Shown one piece after another: positions 49,376-61,600 of a DNA stretch of 64,000 bases. Numbering within the stretch: position 1 is the stretch's first letter; each line of letters starts with the position of its first letter. Origin of the DNA: Aradus depressus (taxonomy: Eukaryota; Arthropoda; Insecta; Hemiptera; Aradidae); NCBI GenBank assembly GCA_963662175.1, contig OY759218.1, forward strand, positions 6,688,001-6,752,000, read 5' to 3'. The position numbers and the translations under genes were made by a program. Below the pieces are notes generated by a model. The model saw nothing but the letters and a program-made list of their open reading frames with translations. It had not been told where the DNA came from and made no database searches.

Positions 49376-50670
49376 ATTAATGGCACAGTTCGGAATGTGA
49401 ACTTGTTGAACTTCCACATAGTATTTGTTAAGTTGTGGCTGAGGGTAGCAATAACGAAAGTATTTCCATGTATATTTTGTGCAATTGACAATATTTTGAA
49501 ACTGCGTTATGTTCCGCTGACTAGCGATATTTTGAAAAAAAGTGAAAAATGTATTAGAATTATCGCGGAAGAGAAGGATATGATGCGGATTTGGTCGAAA
49601 AAAGTTAATAATAAGCTTTTTCTCCGAGGCGTGAAACGGGATGAGGATGCTTACAAAGATCGGTGTGTACTTACGTAAGGCCTGAGTACGCGATGATGGC
49701 CGTACTATCAGTAGAGACGGGCTCAGTGTGGCCTACGGCCTAAACACTTAAAATAATCGTTTCCCGAGCCTGAAGGACATCTCTTACTTAAATATAAATA
49801 ATTTTTTCTCTGACCTCTTAGCCTTCTCCCGTTTATGCCAGTAGATAGTGGGATACATTTATACTCTTCCTTTAGCCACGGACATAATTGCAAGTCTTAT
49901 ATAATAAAAAAAATGAATTAAAAGTATAAATACATAAAAAAGAAACGTTGTTCAGTGAATCACTGGCAATGTACTTCCCAAGCTCGAATTAGTTGTAACT
50001 AAGTCTTTACTTTCCCCCTAAACTATTTTCCTCTTCGGCCTATTTGGCTGAAACTTAATAGGTCTCTTATTCAGGGACTCCTCAGTCCTTATATAAAATC
50101 TCGTGTCGATATATTCACTAAATCGAAAGTTATTAGGATTTTTGTGTTGAGCTCCCTTCCTTTGATCCTCCTTCCCTTTGGCTAATTTGTCTGAAATTCA
50201 GTAGGTGTTCTTGGCTGGTTTACATATACTTTCGTTTTGATATATTCATTACATGGGCAGTTATAAGGTTGTTTTTCTTAGTTAAACCCTCTCCGCCCTT
50301 AACTCTCCTTTCCTTTATATAGTTAAAAATAAATAAGCTTCGTCCTCATGGGGGTTCTGGATACACATATATAATTTCGTGTCGATATACTCATTCTTCG
50401 GGAGTTATCTTGTCGACAAAAGACATGATTTTTTTTTTTTTTTCATTCTTGGATTCAGGGGTCAGAAAATATTAAATTCCGGTCTACTCTACAATCAAAT
50501 TTCTGATAGATTACATAACTTTCCCCATACTACGTGTGGGATTCTTTTTGGTGAAGATCGTTATTCCTGAATGTATTCGTTACCAAACTTATCTATAATT
50601 ATTTATTTTAATTAAACTTTTTTTTTGTTAATTAAAACAGATATTTTTCTTTTGTTTCAGTGATGAATGA
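49376..50670 (+). CDS. Possible 3' exons of an unknown gene
   Basis: An open segment from a weak acceptor (CTTTTAAG before 49376) gives ~99 codons, including LKLRYVPLTSDILKKSEKC, RIIAEEKDMMRIWSKKV and LFLRGVKRDEDAYKDR. It ends at a good donor (AC before GTAAGG at 49675; GTGTGT after 49662 is an alternative). A strong acceptor (TTTTTCTTTTGTTTCAG) at 50660 would add GATGAATGA, stopping at 50670, in phase with either donor, and AATAAA follows at 50702-50707. The peptide has ordinary mixed composition but I do not recognise it, and no upstream exon was found. A decayed family R copy lies in the putative intron. Confidence 0.4.
49950..50545 (+). repeat. Dispersed repeat family R copy
   Basis: CAGTGAATCACTGGCAATG then TACTTCCCAAG at the start, three to four monomers (TGTCGATATATTCACTAAAT, TTGATATATTCATTACATG, TGTCGATATACTCATTC), ending TTACATAACTTTCCCC. 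Confidence 0.7.
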
Positions 50671-50924
50671 AACCATTAAGATGAAAGAAATATAATATGA
50701 AATAAATGAACTTACAAATGAAGCCATTGAGTATTATTGTGATAATTTATACTGTGTTGATATGTGAACCAGCCAATGGTTCTGGGAAGTTCGCACTGGA
50801 TAGACTAGTTAGTTGAGAAAATAGAAAGATACTGGTTAAAAGTTTTGATAAAGTTAACAGTATCTTTACAATGTTAAGGGAAGTCGAGGATCTGTCGTGT
50901 AATAAAAAAACTCAGTATTTGGCC

Positions 50925-50957
50925 AACGTTTCGGAAACTGTTCATTTCCTTCTTCAG
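50925..50957 (-). ncRNA. Hammerhead-like motif, family D, left unit
   Basis: Minus strand: CTGAAGA (50951-50957), stem II GGAAA with TTTCC, GAAA (50929-50932) and ACGT as stem III. The core is intact; stem I is weak. Confidence 0.55.
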
Positions 50958-51112
50958 GATGTAGATATAGAAGGTGGTAAGTATATGTTTGTGTCTGATA
51001 GAGAACTTCTAAGTTGAGGAACGCAGTCATATTGTGGAAACTTGTAATAAATAAATAAAACAAACTTATTTTTGAAATATTGTCTGTTCCATTAAAGATA
51101 TATATATATAAC

Positions 51113-51141
51113 TACCGGTTTCGGTCTTACACCATCGTCAG
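51113..51141 (-). ncRNA. Hammerhead-like motif, family A', left unit
   Basis: Minus strand: CTGACGA (51135-51141), TGGTGTAAGACC-type stem II, GAAA (51119-51122), then ACCGGT palindrome and A. GTT can pair with GAC beside the core. Confidence 0.55.
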
Positions 51142-51190
51142 GTCTTGTTATGAACTAACGCTCTCTGCAAACTAACTTTCATAACTAGAC

Positions 51191-51219
51191 CTGACGATGG
51201 TGTAAGGCCGAAACCGGTA

Positions 51220-51220
<1 letters not shown>
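51191..51220 (+). ncRNA. Hammerhead-like motif, family A', right unit
   Basis: CTGACGA (51191-51197), GGTGTAAGGCC stem II region, GAAA (51210-51213), ACCGGT palindrome and A. The tail runs straight into the AT tract. Confidence 0.6.
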
Positions 51221-51499
<279 letters not shown>

Positions 51500-51615
51500 T
51501 TAGTGGAATAGACAAAATAAGTTTGTTTTATTTATTGATAGAGAACTGTTAGTGGCACACATCAGACACAAACATCACCTTCACCACACACGTCCACTCA
51601 AGTCATTATAAGCCT

Positions 51616-51648
51616 CTGAAGAAGGAAATAATCAGTTTCCGAAACATG
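51616..51648 (+). ncRNA. Hammerhead-like motif, family D, right unit
   Basis: CTGAAGA (51616-51622), stem II GGAAA with TTTCC, GAAA (51641-51644), then ACATGG, where the left unit has the palindromic ACGT. Confidence 0.55.
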
Positions 51649-51996
51649 GGCCAAATACTGAGGTTAGTTTTTACATGACAGAACCTCCACTTCTCTCAAC
51701 ATTAGACTGGTCAAACTTTTTTTTATTGCAATAATCTGAGTGATGACACCCTGACTGGGTCTGTTCAAATATTAACTGATAGTAAAAAAAAAATATACAG
51801 GTTTCGAAGAATATATATAATGAAAATACCGTTTTTTTTTCTATCTGCCTCTATTTTTAAATGACACAAATATCATGTGGAAATGTTCATAAATAAAAAA
51901 TAATTTCAAAAACTTGCTACAAGACTACTTTTTTATCCAACTTTATAAAACTATCCCACAACCTAACAAACTAAAATGTCACTTTTGAACATTGTG

Positions 51997-52026
51997 CGGA
52001 CGATGGCATAAGCCGAAACCGGCTTA
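51997..52026 (+). ncRNA. Hammerhead-like motif, family A', decayed
   Basis: CGGACGA in place of CTGACGA (51997-52003), clean GGC/GCC stem II with loop ATAA, GAAA (52015-52018) and CCGG. A family A-like tail (ATTCCAATACATAAGTTTC) follows. Confidence 0.45.
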
Positions 52027-52029
52027 TAT

Positions 52030-53617
52030 AAAATATATATTTATATTCCAATACATAAGTTTCATTTTACTTTAATGTTAGTTCATAACTACTATTTTTG
52101 AGTTCTTCAACTCCAAATAATGTCAGTTCAAAGCTACAATTTTTTAGTACTTCAACTCCAAATATTTCTATTAATTTAATAATACTCAGTTATTATTTCC
52201 CCCTTAAAATTTCATAATCGAAAAATAAAATGAGATAAGGTGCCTTCTTTATTAGTTTCTCTATGACGTCTCACATATAATAATACTTTTATTTAAAAAA
52301 TATCACATAGTAAGCATTAACGAAATTTAAAGTTCAAATTGTTGGAACAAATTCATGGTACCCCATCATTATTACCTCTCTACTTTCCACTGAGTACAAC
52401 AGCCGGAGAAGTAAGCCTAGTTTTTAAGGTTTTTGTCTTCAAATGGAACGGAATGTTCACTCGGTTGTCTGACTGACAGAATAATCTCTGAGACCGCTTG
52501 ATATATAAATTTGCGAAATTTGAAATCTCTTTTATTGTTTTGGACAAAAATTTATTTGACGAAAGAGTGGGAGGAGACGTCGAACAAAATATAGAGTATT
52601 ATATACCGCTGAAAAGATTTCTGCTAATATTTTGTTAAAAATTTTATCCTCCCAACCTAAACTTGTGGCACCCCGAAATTTACTAAATGCCGAAGGGACT
52701 GAGACCTGAATTACCTCAAAGCGTAGAGACCAGTGGTAGTAATAAAATATTTAATGAAATTCATTAAGTGCAATTTCCGTCATATAGTGGCTCTGTTCGC
52801 TTGTAAAATTGTATATATTTTAATTATTTTTGTAATTTACTAAGAATTTTGGAAATAAATTCCACACTTTTTTCCGTAATATATTATGTATTCCATTTTT
52901 CACCTCCATGTATTATGAGGATACAAACATAATTGATAACATGCATTACCTTAGCTTATCCTCCACAATATTGAGTAGCATGTGCACTCTACAGCACTTA
53001 AAAGTATGCACTGATTAAACTGAAATTACTTAGGAATATACTAGGAACGAAAATTCCGAGTTTATTGTCAAATACACAATAAAAATAATAATAATAAATA
53101 AACGTCGCATTGTAGAAAAAAGGGTCTTAGAAGGGGTGTTTTTGAGATTTTGGCATTTTTGAATAGGGAATAATAGCTGAGTAAAAGAATAATAAAAAAT
53201 CGAGCTTAATTCTTTTTCAAACATTTATATTTTGGCTCTCAACCTTTTTCATGTTCACAGTACATAGAATTTCATTTTTCTGGTTCGTTAAAATTCAGTG
53301 TTTTGAACTTACTTTTTGTTTAAAAATTTATGGTCAAAATAAATAGATCATCCTCTTGGCTCACAATCTTAAATTGATACATTATTAAAAGTTATTTGGA
53401 GTAAATATGCAAGAAGTTATAATATTTTTAATTACTTCAACTGAGAATTCACGAAGTTGTGATAGAAGTTTGATCAATTAACAGTAAGAAAGTAAGTTAT
53501 GTGTGGTGGGAGAGCAGGATTTGACGTCTCAGCAAATTCACAAAACCCTGATTCAGTCAAGTGCCCAAACCTCCCTCTTCTCTTCGCCTTGCAATTTTTA
53601 GATAACTGTATTTAATA
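52030..53617. other. AT-rich intergenic sequence upstream of the mucin-like gene
   Basis: No supported gene; the 64-residue minus-strand frame at 53030-53224 looks like AT composition. The promoter of the next gene should lie at the right end, but I cannot place a TATA box with confidence. Confidence 0.4.
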
Positions 53618-53699
53618 ATGACCTACACTTGTTTCTTCTGGTTATGTATTTTCGGTAATTTTACTCGACTAAATGCAGCACCCATTCACCTAAATAAAG
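53618..53699 (+). CDS. Signal-peptide exon of the mucin-like gene
   Basis: ATG 53618-53620 opens MTYTCFFWLCIFGNFTRLNA then APIHLNK, and one extra base is left before the donor GTAAAT (53700). The first 20 residues form a hydrophobic core (CFFWLCIF) with an NA/A cleavage-like end, as in a secretory signal peptide. The leftover single base is exactly what the large exon at 58601 needs (it starts with two bases of a codon). The join is inferred from phase, splice sites and the otherwise missing start of the large exon. Confidence 0.7.
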
Positions 53700-54479
53700 G
53701 TAAATTCATCTTCTTTTCGAATATAGTTTTTATTATATCCATTCTCTTTTTCTCTCACCAGATATATACAGGCTAATTGGTAGTCTATTGTATATCTTTG
53801 AAAAAAAATGTATGCAATACTTAACATAAATAAATAAGTTTGAAACAATTTTTAAAATATTTTATTTAGTGTAATTAAATATTTACATTGTTGAAGTTTG
53901 AGCTTAGATTTATTGTTAATTTTTTTCAATTTAGATGTACATCAGACTAAAAATTATAATTTTGAGTTAAAATGGCTTTTTAGCGCCTCTAATATATTTT
54001 ATATAAGTTAAAAAGGATGTATATTGGTGTATGATGGGTCCTTTTATTTTGTGTCTGTTTATATTATTTGTAATGGGCAATATGAAGCTTGCCGAAAACG
54101 TAGCCAATTTCTTTTTTTAAAAATTAAATGATAGGATTACAACTGTACATTCATTTTCGTGTATACATTGGTTAAAAATTATGAAAATTTAACGGAATTT
54201 ATTTTTATATAAACCTAAGTACGTATAGTAGCTAGCAGAGAAGCGTAGACATAGCTTGAACTACAGCAGTTTGATAACTGGCATATTTTATATCCCCAGT
54301 TATGAGTACAGGGGAAGGTATGTACTTAATCAAAGTTCGATGTTAAATTTTCACTCAAATTTCATGTTTTCCGACCTGAATATTGGAAAAAAAATCGTGT
54401 CTGAAAACTAATGTGTCACATATATATATCACACATGAAATGTCCGTTTTTTTGAACAGGAAGTTAATGAAAAAATTGA

Positions 54480-54770
54480 CTAACAAATAAAATATATTTT
54501 ATTCAAAATATTTTCCATTACTTTCCACACATTTTCGCAACGACTCCACGGGATTGGTTTTCAAGGATCGTATCTCCTGAAGAAAACTTTCCAAACCAAC
54601 GACGAATAGTTCTTTCATTAGAACACCCTTCACCAAAAACCTGATTAATATTCCGTGAAGCGTGTGCAGCTGAATGATCAAGTTCGAACTCGTAAAAAAA
54701 ATTACCCGAAAATCGGATGTTTCCATTGTCACGTTTAAAATGAAACTAAAATATGAATGTCTACTTGGAA
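54480..54770 (-). pseudogene. Internally deleted mariner transposase relic
   Basis: The minus strand in one frame reads YEFELDHSAAHASRNINQVF then GEGCSNERTIRRWFGKFSSG, the first helix-turn-helix of a mariner transposase. Another frame then gives only the last ~20 codons (PVESLRKCVESNGKYFE, stop). The catalytic D,D34D core is missing, so the two ends were joined by a deletion. Lies in intron 1 of the mucin-like gene. Confidence 0.7.
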
Positions 54771-54974
54771 GGAAAACAAACATTATTAGTAAATAGAGAA
54801 TTAACTAGTGTTTATTGGAGATAGTAAATATTTTGCTGGTAATCAACAGGTAAATCTTTAATCCTCTTTAAAGTGTTATGAAAACAAAAAGGGACATTTC
54901 ATGTGTGACGACCCGATATAACCGTCAACAGAATAAATACATCGACAGTTTTTATGTACATCCATATATTTTGA

Positions 54975-55137
54975 GGGCGCCAGTAGCTCAGAGGTAGCGT
55001 GGTTGCTTACTGAGCTCAAGATCGCGGGTTCAAAACCCGGCCGAGGTTTTTTTATCTGGGAGATCAAAAACCCACGAGCACACCGTCCTTCAGATGGGAC
55101 GTTAAGCGATCGTCCCGAGCAGACACAATAACTATCT
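54975..55137 (+). mobile_element. SINE, 3'-truncated
   Basis: GGGCGCCAGTAGCTCAGAGG head and CGCGGGTTCAAAACCCGG B box; the body stops after GATCGTCCCGAGCAGACAC. Confidence 0.8.
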
Positions 55138-55319
55138 AACCTGTTGTTTTTCATAACGGAGGAAGGGTTAAAGGGGGTCTTAAAGCCAGAACACTTATAA
55201 CAGACAAAAGAATGAACATACCTTCACGAAAGTCTATATGTGGATTCAGAAGTCTTTAAATAAGAAATCTATTGATTTTCAACCAAATGAGACAAACGCA
55301 ACGGAGGGTTTAGGGGAGA

Positions 55320-55690
55320 ATAGAAAGTTAATTTATTAAAAATAATACGAGTTGGGGATGAACAATGCCGGTGATTCACCAACGGCTTATTTATTTATTT
55401 ATTTTTTTTTAATGGAATTAATTGAGCAGTGAACCGCTGAACATACAAATTCTTGATATGCCGGAAATATCCTTATTAATGAAAGTTTTAGTGATGACAC
55501 TGCTATTTAGTTATATTGCAAATGTATGTTATATCAACTATAGCTCGAAACACAAATATTTAACTAAAATTATATATATAGTTATCCAGGGAGTCGGAAA
55601 TTATGAAATCCCTGTGAAAACTGAACATGCAATTTTTTTTACTGATTTTATAACACCCCCTGTACTTATGTATTGCTGGGACAGTAACAA
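55320..55690. repeat. Family R junction piece (minus start, plus end)
   Basis: ACGAGTTGGGGATGAACAAT then GCCGGTGATTCACCAACGGC, a T-rich stretch, then GGGAGTCGGAAATTATGAAA and ACTGATTTTATAACACCCC. The open frame at 55422-55736 is spurious. Confidence 0.5.
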
Positions 55691-55984
55691 GAAAAATATA
55701 TTTTTCATAAATGTGCTCATTCTGTGGCTCATATAGATAGAGGGTCTTTTATAATTATTACACTAATTAAAAGAACTGAAAAGAACCAACAGAGGAATGG
55801 GATGAAAAGAGCATACTGCCTCTACATGTATCATTATCGTTGCAGAATGCAGCATTATTGCAAAAGGTCATCACGCTGCAACGAGCTCTTTGAGTCTCTT
55901 ATTAACTAGAGTTGGATACTTCAAAGACAAAAGTTCTTTTTAATTTTTATTTATTTAAAAAAATATATATATCACTTACAAAAA

Positions 55985-56255
55985 AATGTGATTCGGCCAT
56001 TAAAGGACATTCTTATACCAAACATGCTTTTATAGACCACTCTCTCTCCCCCTCCCCCCTTTTCAAAATGATTTCATACTGGCATTACTGGTTATATGAA
56101 ATTAATGAGTTTTTTTTTGTTCCATTGTACAGCGTAATGAGTTACTTTCTTATACCCATCATGAAAAGATCTTGAGAAGAGAGAGGGGGACAGTGCTCTG
56201 TAAAGGCGTAGTATAAGAAAGTCCTGTAATCGCTACATCACATATATTTCATTTT
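55985..56255. mobile_element. MITE family M copy
   Basis: Left GGACATTCTTATACCAAACA and CCACTCTCTCTCCCC, right GAGAGAGGGGGACAGTGC and GTATAAGAAAGTCCTGTAAT. Centre contains ATACTGGCATTACTGGTTAT as in 15498-15722. In intron 1 of the mucin-like gene. Confidence 0.75.
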
Positions 56256-56504
56256 ATTTGTTCTTTATTCTTATCATTTTTTGGAAAAACCTACCAAAAA
56301 CAACAAAAAAACTTGTGTGTGCAGTTAGTACACAGGTTTGAGGTGTGACTTCCGTACCTAACTTTTCTAGTTTCAGTTTCCCTTTGTGCTAAAAGACTAT
56401 ATTTTTATTTTAACCATTTTTGTTAACATTGTTACAGGATAGAAAATAATTTAATTCAGGCAATTATTTGTTCCTCTTTTTTGTAACAGATCTGTTTATC
56501 GTAC

Positions 56505-56606
56505 CTATGTAACCCTTCAATGTGTTCCTTTACCTACGTAACCCTTCAATGTGTTCCTCTTACCTACGTAACCCTTCATTGTGTTCCTCGTACCTACGTA
56601 ACCCTA
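56505..56606 (+). repeat. ~31-bp tandem repeat, 3-4 units
   Basis: ACCTACGTAACCCTTCAATG followed by TGTTCCTC recurs at about 56506, 56530, 56562 and 56592, ending in an A run. Confidence 0.85.
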
Positions 56607-56689
56607 AAAAAAAAAAAAACTAATCACTAAAAAAATATTGAATAAAAAATTATTGAATAACTTTATTGAATAAAAATGTATTCAATAAT

Positions 56690-56870
56690 GCCCAACATTG
56701 ATCCCATACGATCTTTTGGTTTTGGAGGGAGAGCAAAAACGTAATTGACTAATTCTTGCTGGGGAAGTACATTGCTGTTGTTTTACTATAGTTTTTTTTG
56801 TTTTGAGTGGGTCGGATAATAGAGAGCTTCCGGTGGAAACTGAACTTGGAGGTACTAACCGTTCAGACAA
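56690..56870. repeat. Family R junction piece
   Basis: TTTTGGAGGGAGAGCAAAAA, GACTAATTCTTGCTGGGGAA, GTACATTGCTG then TTGAGTGGGTCGGATAATAG. Same minus-start/plus-end order as at 17697-17825 and 55320-55690. Confidence 0.45.
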
Positions 56871-56985
56871 CTTAGCCCATACTGCACACAGCTGACAAAG
56901 TACAAATGTGCCATTGAACATTTCGGGGTCTCCCCACTCCACTCATGGAGAATTACAAATTAAGGGGTTAAGTTACATCAGATTT

Positions 56986-57292
56986 TATGGCGCCGTTAGC
57001 TCAGTGGTAGGCGTGCTAGCCTTTTGAGCTCAAGGTCATGGATTCGAAACCCGGCCGAGGCCCTTAGTTTATTTTATCTGGGAGGTAAAATAAACTTAAG
57101 CACACCATCCGTCGGATGGGACGTTAAGCGATGGTCCCGAGCCTGTACGATGTCAGGTACTCTTTAAAGACCCCTGCCCTAGATGAATAAAAATAGTAGA
57201 GTCGGGCTCATGTCCACCAGAGTGACGAAAGAGCGCTCTGGTAGTAGGACCTGGACCTCGTAGTTAAAGCCCGGGCATGAGTCATAATAACT
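56986..57292 (+). mobile_element. Full-length SINE with 9-bp target duplication
   Basis: Best-preserved copy. GGCGCCGTTAGCTCAGTGG holds the A box and GGATTCGAAACCCGG the B box, then the whole body to GGCATGAGTCATAATAACT. ATCAGATTT occurs before (56977-56985) and after it (57293-57301). About 20 bp is missing before AATAGTAGAGTCGGGC relative to other copies. Confidence 0.88.
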
Positions 57293-57609
57293 ATCAGATT
57301 TGAGGTTGGTAGTAACGTTGATATAACCAGGCTTGCTATAAACATAAACAAAATCGTCAACTCAGTGCTTAGGTATATAATGATCAATCAAAAGAAAGCA
57401 CTAACAATAATAAACGATATAAATCAAAGAACACGCTCCAAAGGAATAATAAAAAAAAAATTAAAATCCTGCCTTTGCCTGCGCTGTTTATATTTGAAAC
57501 ATTAATTGTTATTAGGAAAAATACAATTTTTTTTCTCTTTCAACGATACCTTTTGAAATGAATTTAAAGGAATTAATTTTTTTGATGTCCTTCCTCAGTT
57601 CTTGAAGAC

Positions 57610-58252
57610 AAAATAACTGGCTATGTACTTCCCCAGAAAGAGTTAATCATTTAAGTTTTTGCTCTCTCCCCAAAGTTTATTTATTGACTGTTTGGGTTAA
57701 AACTCAATATTTGATTTACATAGTGGCTTCTGAATCATACTAAATTTTGTATCGATACATGAATTACATTGGCAGTTATAAGGGTATTTAAGTCGAGCTC
57801 CATTCTGATCCCCCCTCCCTTCGACTGATTTCTCGGAAAATTATTAGTTGCCTTCTTTATGGGGTCATGAATTTAAATATAAAATTCCATTCATTTCACA
57901 TTCATTGCTCCCGCAGTTGTTGGGAGTTTTGAGTTGAGCCCCCTCTGATATCCTCTCCATTTCGGCTGATTCCGCTGAAAATTAATAGGTGTGGGCTTTG
58001 AAAAACGAAGTTTCGTGTCAATACGTTCATTTCGATTTGGCTGAAAGTCAATAGGTGTCGTCGTCCTTAGAGCGTTCTGGATAAAAATATAAAATTTCAT
58101 GTTGATTCATTGGGAGAAATCGTGTCATCAAACAAAGACAAAATTTTGTTTTTCATTTTTGGAATCAGGAGATCGGAGAATCTAGAAAACTCCTCATAGA
58201 ATTTTTGACCGATTACATAACTTCTCCGATACTTCAAGGGAAGTAAAATTCA
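57610..58252 (+). repeat. Dispersed repeat family R copy, nearly complete
   Basis: TATGTACTTCCCCAGAAAGA at the start, TCAATATTTGATTTACATAG, monomers near 57750, 57890 and 58100, ending with GACCGATTACATAACTTC and CAAGGGAAGTAAAA. In intron 1 of the mucin-like gene. Confidence 0.7.
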
Positions 58253-58600
58253 AACTCCAACTAAACATTTTTATGTTAGAGAAAACCCTCTATTCGGAAA
58301 CGGAATTTTTTTCTCATTGGTCAAAAAAAAAAAAAAAAAAATCATGTTTCTTATCCAAAATAATATTTGATATGTTGTAATATGAACTTCTATGTTTTTA
58401 TTTGTTCATGAGACGCGATAACTATGTTGTAACTTGGTAGCTTTCACACTCTAATTTTCGGCAAGCATTTTGAATCCTAAACCTCAAAATTCCCTTTCTA
58501 TATTTCTCAGCTTTCCAACGTTATACAAATTTATTCTCAGAGAAAAGTTCTAAAACCGAAAATGCATTCTAATTCGTGATTTTCTTTTTTTCTTTTTCAG

Positions 58601-61600
58601 GAAAGGAGTGTTTTGGAAGAAAATCGGTAGAAGATAAAGACAAATCTACAAGAGAATTGATGAATACAAACCCGAGCGTACTCACTGTCAAAAAGGAATT
58701 ATATGAAATAATAAAGGATGCTATGGAGAATTTTATTGAAGATGTAGAAAAAAAACTACAGAAACTACAGTGTCAAGTCGAAATTGATCAAAAAATGAAA
58801 AATTACATTTTACAAGAAGTTGCAGGTAAAATATATCAAAATGCGTATCCAAAGTACAGAAATAGTAAAAGATATAAGAATATAGGAATCAAGAAATATA
58901 AAGAAATTTTCTTGAATAAAGACAATTTGAGTGAATATATTAATTTGTGTTCCGTTGCAGAACGCATGAAAGATTCTGAACCTTCTGAAGCTAGAAGTGT
59001 AGAAAACTCATTTGAGAATGTCATGAGAAGTAAAAAATTTCGTAAAACGAGTAGACCTAATTTCGAGATGAACAACAGTGACAAATTTGGGTATGCTACA
59101 GAATTCGAAGCGCCAGAAACACAGATGGACAATACTTCTAACACATATGAGAAGAAACATTCAGCCAAAATTATGCCAATATTGGATATTTTGATAAAAA
59201 ATTCAACAGAATATGCAAAAAGTTCTACTGATGTTACAACGCCAATAACGGACGATTTTTCAAAAATTATTTTTGAAAAAAATCCATCCACTCAAACGTT
59301 AGAAACAAATTCGAAAGTATCTATTACCAAAGAACAAAATGAAGTACATTCTACAATGTTGACCATGTTTCCAAACATCAAACAGTCCACTGAACCTAAT
59401 ATTAATTATGAAACTGAAGGAGAGTCATTTGAGAAAAAAACTACAGAAAATTTCGAATTATATACAATTAAGTCGACTACAGAAAATGTTTCACAGAATT
59501 TTTTTAAGAAAGGAAGTATTATATCATTCCCTTCGTTGGATACTCTGAGTGAAATTCATGGAGCTGTAGAAGGAATGACTTCAACTATGCCCATAACACA
59601 TTCTAAAAATTCTGAAAAACTTGGTACTATATACAATGTTGTGAAAGAAAATTCCCCAGAAGAAATTAATGAATCGAATTCCACATTTACATCAACATTT
59701 CAACCACATTTTTCAACAAATGTACAAGGAGATCGTAATCAAAACAATTCTGGCTCAACTTTACTGGAAAAATTCGAAGACGTGAGTCGAAAAATGGAAA
59801 GTACAACTGAAAAAGTTCAAGCAACACAAAATTCAGAACTGGCGCCACTTTCGGAAAATTTCATGGCCCAGGATACGAATATTGTTTCTTCTCATGATTA
59901 CAATTCTTCTCAAATGACATCTGACTTGGCTAGTTCAACTGTACGTTCTATTGATCGGAGGACTGAACCAAACTTCAATGTACGTTATAGTAATTATGAT
60001 CGAATTTATACGAACAATGGTGTTCCATTCAGTAGCACAGCTAAGAATGAAGTTGATGAAAATAATGGAAGTACAGTAACAGAAAGTGATGTTATAACTG
60101 AAACTGAAACTTTTAGTTTTGAACACTTTGTTAAAACTAATTCTTCAATAACCTCTACCTTAGTAGTAGATGAGAATGTTAATCCAACAACTCAACATCT
60201 AGTATATTCATATCAAGAAAATGTTATAAGCACTATTAATATCTTGCCTAAAAACCTTGTTTCTGGTAAAACAACAAGTGAAAGTTCAAAGACAGTAGAG
60301 GAAATATATTCAAACTCGAAAACAAGAGCTACTTCTGTACCATTTAATAGTTATGGGAACTTTGAGGTTACAACTATTAGTTCTGAAATGAATTTGACAC
60401 AGTCAGAAGTTCCTAACTCCAAAAATTATTCCGTAAATCCAAAAATTCTGAATTTCATCCAAGATTCAACTTCAGAAATTCATCACTCTTCCACTCCCTC
60501 ACCAAGCGATATAGCAAAATATACAACTTCTGATTTGGGCGATAGTAAATATGAGAGAAAAACTATTTTTCCAACAGAAGTGACAGGACATTTTACTGGA
60601 AAAGTGTCTACACATGTGGGTGTAACTGATGAATCAAGAATAATTCCGTTGTTTTCATCTCAATTCACTTTGAAAGATGTTTCTTCGGAAAGGGGTTCTT
60701 CTACAAAAGCTTCAATCGATCTTTATACATCAAATAAATTTATTACAACTCCTCCACAATTAAGGAATGATATAACTCAAAAAAGTGATCCAAATAGTTC
60801 ATCGGCAACTGAAGAAAATCTGCCAAAAACGTCATTACCAACCGCTTATACACATATGGAAGATGTAAATTACTCCAAGAACAAAGAATTTTTTTCAAGT
60901 AAGTCGTATATGCCATATATAATTTTTGAAGATGGTGCTACGAAACAATCGGAGGCTAATGCTGCAGAAACTGCCTTCCCTGATCAAAATGCCGCGGAAA
61001 CTACTTCAAGAAGTTCTCCACTATCTTCTGTTGCAGTAGAAACCACACTCCCTGGTCAAAATGCTGAGGAAATTACTTCAAAAAGTACTACACTGTCTTC
61101 TATTGCAGTAGAAACCACATTCCCTGGTCAAAATGCTGAGGAAATTACTTCAAAAAGTACTACACTGTCTTCTATTGCAGTAGAAACCACATTCCCTGGT
61201 CAAAATGCTGAGGAAATTACTTCAAAAAGTACTACACTGTCTTCTATTGCAGTAGAAACCACATTCCCTGGTCAAAATGCTGAGGAAATTACTTCAAAAA
61301 GTACTACACTGTCTTCTATTGCAGCAGAAAACACATTCCCTGGTCAAAATGCTGAGGAAATTACTTCAAAAAGTACTACACTGTCTTCTATTGCAGTAGA
61401 AACCACATTCCCTGGTCAAAATGCTGAGGAAATTACTTCAAAAAGTAATACACTGCCTTCTATTGCAGTAGAAACCACACTCCCTGGTCAAAATGCTGAG
61501 GAAATTACTTCAAAAAGTACTACACTGTCTTCTATTGCAGTAGAAACCACATTCCCTGGTCAAAATGCTGAGGAAATTACTTCAAAAAGTACTACACTGT

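Noticed and set aside
58576..58600. Start of the large Ser/Thr-rich frame at a GTG upstream of 58601
   Set aside because: The first eight codons are a polypyrimidine tract ending in CAG, i.e. a splice acceptor, and the frame has no ATG there.
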